A DNA stretch of 6,124 nt, taken from Planctomycetaceae bacterium. Lineage in GTDB: Bacteria; Planctomycetota; Planctomycetia; Planctomycetales; Planctomycetaceae. The notes under the pieces are model-generated. The model worked only from the letters and a program-made list of their open reading frames with translations. It did not search any database and was not told where the DNA came from. Below, one piece after another: positions 1-6,124 of the stretch (position 1 is its first letter; the number at the start of each line of letters is the position of its first letter). The translations under genes and the position numbers were made by a program. The stretch covers positions 1-6,124 of the forward strand of contig JAJDEK010000100.1 of assembly GCA_029259875.1 (NCBI GenBank). The letters run 5' to 3'.

Positions 1-56
1 TCAGATAATCACAGTTCATTCCAATTTCTCTGCCTTGAACTAGAGTGGTTACTTTG

Positions 57-1367
57 ATGAATACTGTTCGACAAAATAAATTTTTAGTGGCTCTCTTTGT
101 TCTCTGCATGCTTGCCCCTAGTCACTTACAGGCAGCAGAACTAATCAAACCAAATCCCTGTCTCCCCAAGACAACTCCCTGGGATTTGAAAGAACTCAGC
201 AAAGCACCAAAATTTGAATGGGTTGATCAGATCTCTCCCGTCAAATCACTGACATATCAGGGATTGGATTATCGAGGAGAACCAACAAAAGTATTTGCCT
301 ATTATGGCTTCCCTCAGTCAGCCAAGAGAGACCCAGCGAATCCGCCTCACTTTCCGGGAATCGTGTTGATCCATGGTGGGGGAGGTACCGCGTTCCGTGA
401 GTGGGTCGAGTTATGGGTCAGTAAAGGTTATGCGGCGATTGCCATGGATCTGGCTGGTTCCCAGCCCGTTGAGGGTAAAAATCCGCACGATCGAAAAAAT
501 AGAACACGACTTACTGAAGGCGGGCCTAATCAATCACATGTCGAAAAATTTGACGCCATTAAGTCTGACAAATCAGAACACTGGTGCTATCACGCACCAG
601 CCAATGTCATTTTGGCACACTCTCTGATTCGCTCTTTTCCTGAAGTTGATCAAGATCGCACGGCTGTGACAGGTATCTCTTGGGGCGGCTATCTAACCTG
701 TATCGTTGCTGGACTTGACAATCGCTTTGATGCCGCTGTTCCCGTATATGGATGTGGCTTTTTAGACAATCACTCTGTTTTTGAAAAATCGATCACTAAA
801 CTGCCATCCGAAGATGCCAAGCGTTGGATGCAGCTCTATGATCCAGGGCAATATCTTCCTGCGGTTCAAATGCCAATCTTCTTTGTCAATGGCACTAACG
901 ATTTTGCTTACTGGTTGAGTGCTTACCAGAAAAGTTATGAAGCCGTTCCTGAATCAACGCCTCGTAATATCCGGATTCAGGTTAATATGCCTCATGGACA
1001 TCCTCCTGGCTGGGCACCTCAAGAAATTGCAGACTTTATCAATGAAAAGCTCAACAACTCAGCTCCATTGCCTCTAATCCAGAATCCAATAATTAAAGGC
1101 AAGCGGGTGTTTGCGGAATTAGCTCAACCTGTGCAGGACAAAAAGGTTCTGCAGCAATACGTACTTCGAAAAATCAAAAAGGCTGTTCTGCAATACACGA
1201 CCGACGAGGGTCCGAACCATGAAAGAAAGTGGTATTCAATACCACTACAGGTTGAGGGGATGAAAATCTCAGGCGACGCTCCGCCTGAAAAGACAAAGAT
1301 TTGGTTTATCAACGTCACTGATGAAACTGGTGCGACGACATCCAGCCCTCTGATGATGAATCACTAA
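57..1367 (+). CDS. Exported alpha/beta hydrolase (acetylxylan esterase / dienelactone hydrolase type)
   Basis: Probably a secreted or periplasmic serine esterase; the substrate is not determined, though acylated plant or algal polysaccharide is a reasonable guess for this family. Numbering from the upstream GTG at 45: residues 5-31 form a typical signal peptide (Arg/Lys n-region, hydrophobic LVALFVLCML core, cleavage probably after LQA). HGGGG (110-114) is the oxyanion-hole loop, GISWGG (210-215) is the nucleophile elbow with Ser212, Asp286 in NGTNDF is the likely acid, and His317 or His319 in PHGHPPGW is the likely base. Residues about 345-440 form a beta-rich tail ending in a WFINVTDETGATTSS segment, resembling the Ig-like tail of PhoPQ-regulated-type hydrolases. 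I prefer ATG 57 over GTG 45 because the signal peptide then starts at its charged region; neither has a clear Shine-Dalgarno. It converges on the helicase gene, 15 bases away. The family call is firm, the exact activity is not. Confidence 0.88.
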   Translation: MNTVRQNKFLVALFVLCMLAPSHLQAAELIKPNPCLPKTTPWDLKELSKAPKFEWVDQISPVKSLTYQGLDYRGEPTKVFAYYGFPQSAKRDPANPPHFPGIVLIHGGGGTAFREWVELWVSKGYAAIAMDLAGSQPVEGKNPHDRKNRTRLTEGGPNQSHVEKFDAIKSDKSEHWCYHAPANVILAHSLIRSFPEVDQDRTAVTGISWGGYLTCIVAGLDNRFDAAVPVYGCGFLDNHSVFEKSITKLPSEDAKRWMQLYDPGQYLPAVQMPIFFVNGTNDFAYWLSAYQKSYEAVPESTPRNIRIQVNMPHGHPPGWAPQEIADFINEKLNNSAPLPLIQNPIIKGKRVFAELAQPVQDKKVLQQYVLRKIKKAVLQYTTDEGPNHERKWYSIPLQVEGMKISGDAPPEKTKIWFINVTDETGATTSSPLMMNH

Positions 1368-1382
1368 TTTCAAGTGCTGGTA

Positions 1383-3314
1383 TCAGGCAGCTGGTTTTTG
1401 TGGAATCTGCGGGGCAATTTTTTTTGTCACATCCCCTTTTTTCTGCTTCAGATCAAATAAGCCAAAAATTTCAGCAGCAGTAAGACTGCGTGACTCGCAT
1501 GTCGTGTCTCCATCTCCCAATATGGAATGAAACAACTCTCGTTTCTGTTGCAAGACCATATCGATACGCTCTTCAATCGTATTGTTGCAGATGAACTTTG
1601 TTACGATCACCTGCGTTTTTTGACCGATCCGATGTGCACGGTTAATCGCTTGATCTTCAATCGCCGGATTCCACCAACGGTCGAACAGAAACACATAACC
1701 GGCAAACTGCAAATTTAAGCCAACAGCGCCGGTTCCATAACTCATCAACAGTAAATGTGAGTCTGGATCATGCTTAAATTGATCGAGAATTGGCTCACGT
1801 TTTTTTGTGGGAATTCCACCATGATAGACGAGCGTTCCAAATCGCGCTAACCGTTCGGCCATGAAATCCAAAGGCTTAGTCCATTGACTGAATAAAATGG
1901 CCTTGCCTCCACTAGAGGCAATCTCTTCCATGTCTGCTTCCAGTCGATCCAGCTTTGAGCTCTCTCCTGTTAACGGATCGAAATTAGTAATCTGTTTCAA
2001 ACGCAATACCAACTCAAACACGTGTTGGACAGTAATCGAATCTCCCATCGCATTGAGTTGAATCACACCATCTTTTTCTGCCGTCTCATACGCAATTTGT
2101 TGAGCCGGATTCAAATCTAAATAGGCAGGACGATCCAAACGGGGTGGTAAATCGGTCATTACCAGGTCTTTAGTTCGTCTCAAAACAAATTCTTTGGAAA
2201 GTAGCTGAAGCTGGCGCAAATCTGGAGTCGCCCGTGGAGGCACGACTTCCATCCATTCCAATAAAGAAGACATTTCCTCATGGCGATTTTCAATAGGAGT
2301 TCCTGTTAGAGCCCAACTCCGTTTACGGGGTATTGAACGAGAAATCTCTGCCGTGCGGGAGTTACGATTTTTAATTCGCTGCGCCTCATCGAGTACTACT
2401 AAATCGAAGCGGGGAATGTTTTCTTCCCCCATCGCCTCAAAGTCACGTGTCATCGATTCATAATTGGCAATCAAGATCGGTGTGTTTGGCATTTCCCAGA
2501 TCATCTTCCGACGATTCGAGTCACCTTGCACAACGGTGACCGGTAATTCTTCAGCCCAAAATTTAAATTCGCGCTGCCAATTGGGGATAAGTGGCTTAGG
2601 ACAGAGCAATAAAATGCGTCGAACTTGACCACTACGTAATAGAAGACGGACTCCAGTAATTGTCTGCATCGTTTTACCGAGTCCCATTTCATCGGCAAGT
2701 AGAGCTGACTTTTGTGAAAACAGCCAGGCGATCCCCTCATATTGGTAAGGAAAAGGCTCGAAAGGCATGAGCAGTTCCTGTCCAGCCAACCATGTTTCCA
2801 AAGGTGGTTGCAACAAATAAAATAAACGATCTTCAAGAGACAATGCATTTGCCGGAGGTTGTAATCGAGTTGCTTTTTTACCTTCCGAATTCTCAGGATT
2901 CGCTGGTCGCGGCCCCTTGATTTGGTTGGATTCCGCCTCGTGCTCTTTTTCTTCTTTGGGAGGAATAAATTCCAAGCCATCGGGAAATGTCATACCGAAG
3001 GTTTTGACACGAGGCTGAGTCGGCTTCCATTTGGGCATCATGCCAGCCCGCTCTAGTAATTCAACCGCCGATGTTTCGGGATTGAATTTGCGTGTGAGTG
3101 CGCCATTCATCCCCGAAGCGAAAACAGAAGTGGATACCGTCAACGCCATCGAATCGCAGTCGATTTGCTGCTTGAAATTTTGTCTGTCGGTTTGAGAAAT
3201 CGTCACTGAATTAGATACCGCAGTTTGCGGTAAAAAGTGTCGGCCACCGGATTGATTGGTTTTATCCTGATGGGTTTCAGTTTCGCTACTCGATTTTGTT
3301 TCTGAATTTTCCAC
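1383..3314 (-). CDS. SNF2-family DEAD/DEAH-box helicase (ATP-dependent DNA translocase)
   Basis: A 643-residue cytosolic SF2 ATPase of the SNF2/RapA group, expected to translocate on double-stranded DNA and remodel protein-DNA complexes. Both RecA lobes are complete: [11 protein letters not shown] (188-198), Walker A DEMGLGKT (208-215, Lys214), Ia [12 protein letters not shown] (235-246), Walker B DEAQ (309-312), [11 protein letters not shown] (336-343), LRRTK (378-382), IV AILFSQW (472-478), [11 protein letters not shown] (527-536), and [13 protein letters not shown] (555-565) with the arginine finger region. The C-terminus carries EIFGLFDL (615-622). No SWIM, zinc-finger or nuclease domain is seen. 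Residues 1-55 are Ser/Thr/Gln-rich and low complexity, and 119-150 is charged, so both are probably disordered. The start is GTG with only a weak AGGCGAG-like site; ATG at 3149 or 3110 are alternatives that would remove the low-complexity leader. The spacing between motif III and LRRTK is shorter than in archaeal Snf2, probably a trait of this subfamily. It lies 64 bases after the upstream minus-strand gene, so co-transcription is likely. Cellular role unknown. Confidence 0.93.
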   Translation of the reverse strand: MENSETKSSSETETHQDKTNQSGGRHFLPQTAVSNSVTISQTDRQNFKQQIDCDSMALTVSTSVFASGMNGALTRKFNPETSAVELLERAGMMPKWKPTQPRVKTFGMTFPDGLEFIPPKEEKEHEAESNQIKGPRPANPENSEGKKATRLQPPANALSLEDRLFYLLQPPLETWLAGQELLMPFEPFPYQYEGIAWLFSQKSALLADEMGLGKTMQTITGVRLLLRSGQVRRILLLCPKPLIPNWQREFKFWAEELPVTVVQGDSNRRKMIWEMPNTPILIANYESMTRDFEAMGEENIPRFDLVVLDEAQRIKNRNSRTAEISRSIPRKRSWALTGTPIENRHEEMSSLLEWMEVVPPRATPDLRQLQLLSKEFVLRRTKDLVMTDLPPRLDRPAYLDLNPAQQIAYETAEKDGVIQLNAMGDSITVQHVFELVLRLKQITNFDPLTGESSKLDRLEADMEEIASSGGKAILFSQWTKPLDFMAERLARFGTLVYHGGIPTKKREPILDQFKHDPDSHLLLMSYGTGAVGLNLQFAGYVFLFDRWWNPAIEDQAINRAHRIGQKTQVIVTKFICNNTIEERIDMVLQQKRELFHSILGDGDTTCESRSLTAAEIFGLFDLKQKKGDVTKKIAPQIPQKPAA

Positions 3315-3378
3315 GTACTCGCCTGACCTGAAACGAACTTCCCTTGAATCAATTCACAATACCAGCATGAAAATCGTG

Positions 3379-3909
3379 TTAACGGGATGAACCCATTTTG
3401 ACAGCTTCATTCAAGGCTTCGCGTACACGCTCAAAAGGTTCTCCAAGGTCGGCATCACCGGGGATTTTTTTACTGGTATTCTCGATAGCAACCCGACCCG
3501 CCTGATGCCCCGCATCGAACCGCAGACTATTTTTGCCCACTTGTTCAATGATAAAAGAAGCATTTTCATCCAGGATCTGCTCCACATCAGATAATATGGC
3601 CACAGGTATCGAAATATGTTTCTGCAACTCCATCGCCTGATCTTGCTCAACCAGAATCAAATCCGGTTTGACATTCATTTTTTCTACCAACGTCTGGCCA
3701 ATCACTTCACCCACTAGAAAAGGACCAAGTGTCGGACCATATAAGACCTCTTGTGTTCGGTTCGGTTTTACAGGAGTCGTACATTGAAACTCTAAAGGCC
3801 TGCCAAAATGGTTGGTCACCAGTAAACCACCAATCAATGCACCATCCGTGCATTCAATCGTGGTCAAGAATCCGAGTTTCAACTCTTTACTACTACCGTC
3901 CGCTGCCAT
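3379..3909 (-). CDS. Conserved-looking hypothetical protein upstream of SNF2 helicase
   Basis: I do not recognise a named domain. From ATG 3909 the product is 176 residues; a TTG at 3951 would give 190. I prefer the ATG because a purine-rich GGAGACGAGAG lies just before it, whereas the TTG has only AGGA 11 bases away and a stop two codons upstream. There is no signal peptide or membrane segment, so it is probably cytosolic. In 190-residue numbering, the first two thirds alternate predicted strands and helices: a Gly/hydrophobic stretch LIGGLLVTNHFGRPLEFQC (39-57), a loop TTPVKPNRTQEVLYGPTLGPF (58-78), then PDLILVEQ (96-103) and IPVAILSD (115-122). The last 25 residues (EPFERVREALNEAVKMG) look like an amphipathic helix. 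Two cysteines (34 and 57) are too few for a zinc site. Codon use and sustained length support a real gene. It is the first gene of a likely two-gene minus-strand unit with the SNF2 ATPase, which suggests a functional link but does not show one. Confidence 0.82.
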   Translation of the reverse strand: MAADGSSKELKLGFLTTIECTDGALIGGLLVTNHFGRPLEFQCTTPVKPNRTQEVLYGPTLGPFLVGEVIGQTLVEKMNVKPDLILVEQDQAMELQKHISIPVAILSDVEQILDENASFIIEQVGKNSLRFDAGHQAGRVAIENTSKKIPGDADLGEPFERVREALNEAVKMGSSR

Positions 3910-3953
3910 AAATCTCTCGTCTCCGGATGTCAGTTCTACTGTTGTCGTCAATG

Positions 3954-4004
3954 ATCAGGTGATCCTGATTCTCATCTGAACCGTATCTCTTTCTTCAATC
4001 AGGA
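3954..4004. promoter_or_regulatory. Cluster of three ATCAGG half-sites (possible operator)
   Basis: ATCAGG at 3954-3959 and CCTGAT at 3964-3969 form a perfect inverted repeat with a 4-base centre. A second inverted pairing links TCCTGATT (3963-3970) to AATCAGGA (3997-4004), 8 bp perfect with a 26-base gap. The cluster lies 45-95 bases upstream of ATG 3909 on the minus strand, or right at the start if TTG 3951 is used. It could be a repressor or activator site for the hypothetical/SNF2 unit, or a stem-loop in its leader; chance is not excluded. Confidence 0.3.
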
Positions 4005-4008
4005 CAAC

Positions 4009-4035
4009 CTACTGTATCGATATCATCGTCCTCCT
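4009..4035 (-). other. Consensus Shine-Dalgarno followed by a five-codon open frame
   Basis: On the minus strand AGGAGG (4035-4030) is followed after three bases by ATG (4026-4024) and the frame M-I-S-I-Q before TAG (4011-4009). It lies about 100 bases upstream of the hypothetical gene's ATG and on the same strand. It could be a short translated leader, but the 3-base spacing is tighter than usual and a chance purine run is possible. Confidence 0.25.
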
Positions 4036-4142
4036 CATTTCATGACTTGAGTGGTTGTTGAATTGGTCATGTTAGATAGTTTCACTTCAATAACTCTTTA
4101 TTTAACAACTGTTTTCAACGATTGTTCTGTACCCGTTTCCAG

Positions 4143-4159
4143 ACGATATTTTCTATCGT
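4143..4159. repeat. Perfect 6-bp inverted repeat upstream of CoA ligase
   Basis: ACGATA (4143-4148) and TATCGT (4154-4159) are separated by TTTTC. It lies 83 bases upstream of the ligase ATG. An 8-bp palindrome TATCGATA with the same TATCG core is at 4015-4022. It may be a regulator-binding site for the ligase gene; it has no downstream T-run in the position expected for a terminator. Confidence 0.3.
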
Positions 4160-4241
4160 TGATGGTGCTTTAGCTTGGAAAATCATTCAAGTTGCGGCAG
4201 AATAAGGGATACCTTGAAATAAATTCCTCTGACACCTCTGA

Positions 4242-5570
4242 ATGAATCAAACAAGTAATTTTATGAACGATCTACAAAATTTGCCTGAAAACCAAAATCG
4301 GGAAGCAATCGAAGCACGCCAACTACAACGATTGCAAGACCTTCTGAAAGAAGTCTCAGCTACCAACTCCTTCTGGAGCAAGAAATGGACTGCTGCCGGG
4401 GTTTCAGTGGAGTCGATCCAAAATCTGTCTGATCTGCAAAAATTGCCGGTCACAACCAAAACCGAATTGGTGGAAGATCATCTGTCGCACTCACCCTATG
4501 GTTCGAATTTAACTTATCCTGTAGAAAATTACACTCGTATGCACCAAACATCGGGAACAACTGGTTCTCCGATGCGCTGGCTCGACACCAAAGCAAGTTG
4601 GGATTGGTTTAGTGAATGCTGGGCACAAATTTATCGAATGGTGGGACTCTATCCTGAAGACCGATTATTTTTCCCGTTCTCTTTCGGTCCTTTTGTCGGT
4701 TTTTGGGCTGCCTTTGAAGGAGCCACACGCCTTGGTAATTTTTGTCTGGCGGGTGGTGGCATGGGAAGTGAAGCCAGACTGCAAATGATTCTTGACAATA
4801 AAATCACCGCGATCTGCTGTACCCCCACTTATGCACTGCGACTCGCAGAAGTAGCGGACGCAGAAAACATCAATCTTGCCATGAGTCGCGTGCGTGCGTT
4901 GATCGTCGCAGGTGAACCAGGGGGTAACATCGATGCGACCAAGCTGCGTATCGGCCAAGCCTGGGGAGCGCGCGTGTTCGATCATTGGGGGATGACAGAA
5001 ATTGGTGCACTCGGTATTGAACCTCTGGAAAACCCAGGAGGCTTAAACATTCTCGAAACCGAATGTATTGCTGAGATCGTGAACCCGGAAACTTTGCAAC
5101 CAGTTACAAAAGGGGAACAAGGCGAATTGATCATAACCAACTTGGGACGAGTTGGCTCACCTCTGATTCGCTACCGCACTGGTGATTTAGTCTGCGAAGA
5201 TACAACGGCCTGCCCTTCCGGTCGCTCATTACTACGATTGAAAGGAGGTATTCTTGGCCGCGCAGATGATATGGTCATTATTCGCGGCAATAATGTATTC
5301 CCTTCCAGCTTGGAAGCGATTCTCCGCACGTTTGATCAAATTGCAGAATACCGGATTGAAGTACATACTATCCGTGCGATGCAACATATGAAAATCGAAC
5401 TGGAACCGATTGGGTCTTTTACAACTGAAGAGCAGCAAAAACAGATCATTGTAGATGTCAGTAATGCGATCAAAGATCGCCTCAACTTCCATGCAGAAGT
5501 CACTACAGTTGCACCAGGGGCATTGCCACGTTTTGAGCTCAAAGGCCGCCGTTTCTTCAAAATCGACTGA
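4242..5570 (+). CDS. PaaK-like AMP-dependent carboxylate-CoA ligase
   Basis: A 442-residue ANL-superfamily adenylate-forming enzyme of the phenylacetate-CoA ligase (PaaK) group, close to the usual PaaK length. It should activate a carboxylic acid with ATP to an acyl-adenylate and transfer it to CoA in the cytosol. Motifs are in order: A3 phosphate loop TSGTTGSP (103-110), a Gly-rich stretch LAGGGMGSE (169-177), A5 DHWGMTEIG (247-255), A7 YRTGDL (311-316), A8 hinge GRADDMVIIRGNNVFPSS (339-356, the PaaK-type form), and the A10 lysine Lys434 in PRFELKGRR (429-437). All catalytic signatures are present, so the enzyme looks intact. The start is the first ATG; a second in-frame ATG at 4263 is possible, and neither has a Shine-Dalgarno. 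No paa ring-oxidation or beta-oxidation genes are in the window, so phenylacetate is not established as substrate; another aryl or acyl acid is equally possible. It is transcribed divergently from the hypothetical/SNF2 pair. Confidence 0.9.
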   Translation: MNQTSNFMNDLQNLPENQNREAIEARQLQRLQDLLKEVSATNSFWSKKWTAAGVSVESIQNLSDLQKLPVTTKTELVEDHLSHSPYGSNLTYPVENYTRMHQTSGTTGSPMRWLDTKASWDWFSECWAQIYRMVGLYPEDRLFFPFSFGPFVGFWAAFEGATRLGNFCLAGGGMGSEARLQMILDNKITAICCTPTYALRLAEVADAENINLAMSRVRALIVAGEPGGNIDATKLRIGQAWGARVFDHWGMTEIGALGIEPLENPGGLNILETECIAEIVNPETLQPVTKGEQGELIITNLGRVGSPLIRYRTGDLVCEDTTACPSGRSLLRLKGGILGRADDMVIIRGNNVFPSSLEAILRTFDQIAEYRIEVHTIRAMQHMKIELEPIGSFTTEEQQKQIIVDVSNAIKDRLNFHAEVTTVAPGALPRFELKGRRFFKID

Positions 5571-5616
5571 TTTCCTTAATGAAGATAAAAATTCGTGGGA
5601 TCTTGCCAAAGAAACG

Positions 5617-5625
5617 TGGTAGAAT
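5617..5625 (+). promoter_or_regulatory. Possible extended -10 promoter for sulfatase
   Basis: TGGTAGAAT contains TGn followed by TAGAAT (5620-5625), five of six matches to the sigma-70 -10 box. No recognisable -35 box lies 16-18 bases upstream, which an extended -10 can tolerate. It sits in the 107-base gap after the ligase gene; transcription would start near 5632 and leave a leader of about 46 bases to ATG 5678 or 79 bases to ATG 5711. It suggests the sulfatase is transcribed independently of the ligase. Confidence 0.35.
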
Positions 5626-5710
5626 TCGACGTTTGATTCACTTTTCAGTAACATAAAAAGTAACCCATACAACATCCATGCCCTCACTCTATACCTGCCG
5701 GATACTCGCT

Positions 5711-6124
5711 ATGACTGCACATCTTCGTAAAGCACTCTTTGTTCTATTGATTTTATCTTGTTTGTTTTTCATATCTGACCGAGCCTCTGCGGAAACCAAA
5801 ACTCCAGAGCGGCCGAATATTCTGTTTTTATTCAGTGATGATCAACGCGCAGATGCACTTTCTGCTTACGATAACCCTCATATTCAGACTCCGAACCTGG
5901 ATCAACTTGTCAGAACCGGTTTCAGTTTTCGTAATGCGTTTTGTATGGGTTCCATTCATGGTGCCGTGTGCCAACCTAGCCGAGCGATGCTTAACAGTGG
6001 ACGCTCACTCTATCGTGTTCCGATGGATCTCAAAGGGGTCATCACATTACCACAATTATTGAAGCAATCGGGTTATACCACTTTTGGAACAGGTAAATGG
6101 CACAATCACCGCGATTCATTTCAA
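5711..6124 (+). CDS. Exported sulfatase, N-terminal part (runs off the window)
   Basis: The first 138 codons of a type I (formylglycine-dependent) sulfatase, open at the right edge. The reading frame is uninterrupted from ATG 5711 to 6124, and from an in-frame ATG at 5678, which would add 11 residues. I prefer 5711 because it gives a standard signal peptide: charged TAHLRK, hydrophobic core ALFVLLILSCLFF, likely cleavage after ASA. In numbering from 5678: RPNILFLFSDDQRADALS (45-62) supplies the metal-binding Asp pair 54/55; CQPSR (98-102) is the C-x-P-S-R signature, whose Cys98 (codon 5969-5971) should be converted to formylglycine; GTGKWH (137-142) supplies the conserved Lys140. It should hydrolyse a sulfate ester outside the cytoplasm, probably on a sulfated polysaccharide; the substrate cannot be read from this part. 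Full-length family members are usually about 450-550 residues, so most of the gene lies beyond the window. Confidence 0.92.
   Translation, partial: MTAHLRKALFVLLILSCLFFISDRASAETKTPERPNILFLFSDDQRADALSAYDNPHIQTPNLDQLVRTGFSFRNAFCMGSIHGAVCQPSRAMLNSGRSLYRVPMDLKGVITLPQLLKQSGYTTFGTGKWHNHRDSFQ

Larger units (their letters stand above)
3910..4241. other. Divergent intergenic region with candidate regulatory signals
   Basis: This stretch lies between the minus-strand hypothetical gene and the plus-strand CoA ligase (290 bases if the former starts at TTG 3951). I see no substantial open frame on either strand and no tRNA or other RNA gene. It must contain the promoters for both directions. No strong sigma-70 pair is evident; the best plus-strand match is TTGCGG (4192-4197) and TGAAAT (4215-4220) with a 17-base spacer, which is weak. 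The left half contains clustered ATCAGG/CCTGAT half-sites and a consensus Shine-Dalgarno before a five-codon frame; the right half contains a perfect 6-bp inverted repeat. Confidence 0.6.

Noticed and set aside
1362..1376. CACT-N7-AGTG between the convergent esterase and helicase genes as a bidirectional terminator.
   Set aside because: Only four base pairs and no adjacent T-run on either strand; the 15-base gap is too short to hold a proper terminator.
2501..2980. 159-codon minus-strand open frame inside the helicase gene.
   Set aside because: It overlaps the Walker A region of the SNF2 gene in another frame and has no recognisable domain; a shadow of the real gene.
1383..3951. SNF2 plus small protein as a known phage-defence system such as DISARM or Zorya.
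   Set aside because: None of the partner genes of those systems (methylase, phospholipase D domain, DUF1998, motor proteins) is present.
4192..4220. TTGCGG-N17-TGAAAT as the ligase promoter.
   Set aside because: Only three of six and four of six matches; expected often by chance in AT-rich DNA.
5554..5585. AT-rich two-part stem (TCTTCA/TGAAGA enclosing AAATC/GATTT) around the ligase stop codon as a terminator.
   Set aside because: Weak pairing with an asymmetric bulge and followed by TAAAAATTC rather than a T-run.
5647..5664. Direct repeat AGTAAC, 12 bases apart, before the sulfatase.
   Set aside because: Two six-base copies in AT-rich DNA are expected by chance and have no other support.
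5232..5687. 151-codon minus-strand open frame antisense to the ligase end.
   Set aside because: It is antisense to the conserved A8-A10 motifs and shows no family features.
5835..6062. 75-codon plus-strand open frame in the last part of the window.
   Set aside because: It is out of frame with the sulfatase, whose DDQ, CQPSR and GTGKWH motifs identify the true frame.

Overview
The window looks like chromosomal DNA from a planctomycete, most likely a Gimesia-like member of the Planctomycetales. This is inferred from protein style: an exported sulfatase with a CxPSR active site, a secreted alpha/beta hydrolase of a type common in Planctomycetes and Verrucomicrobia, a SNF2 helicase with the C-terminal 'EIFGLFDL' signature I associate with planctomycete homologues, moderate G+C, and mostly weak or absent Shine-Dalgarno sequences. 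No rRNA, tRNA, CRISPR array, insertion sequence or phage gene is visible.

Layout from left to right. A plus-strand gene (57-1367) encodes an exported alpha/beta hydrolase (esterase / dienelactone-hydrolase type). It converges, with only 15 bases between stop codons, on a minus-strand pair. That pair is an unrecognised cytosolic protein (3909-3379, possibly starting at 3951) followed 64 bases downstream by a SNF2-family helicase/ATPase (3314-1383). The pair is probably one transcription unit. An approximately 300-base divergent intergenic region separates it from a plus-strand gene (4242-5570) for a PaaK-like AMP-dependent carboxylate-CoA ligase. After 107 or more non-coding bases, the window ends inside a plus-strand exported sulfatase (from 5711 or 5678, open at base 6124).

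The two exported enzymes (esterase and sulfatase) fit the planctomycete habit of degrading sulfated and acylated polysaccharides, but they are not contiguous and nothing in the sequence ties them into one pathway. The CoA ligase has no phenylacetate-catabolism neighbours here, so its substrate is open. The SNF2 ATPase plus its small upstream partner is the least explained unit. The divergent intergenic region also holds a cluster of ATCAGG half-sites, a small perfect inverted repeat, and a consensus Shine-Dalgarno in front of a five-codon open frame. These are candidate regulatory signals only. I found no convincing evidence of a wholly new multi-gene system.
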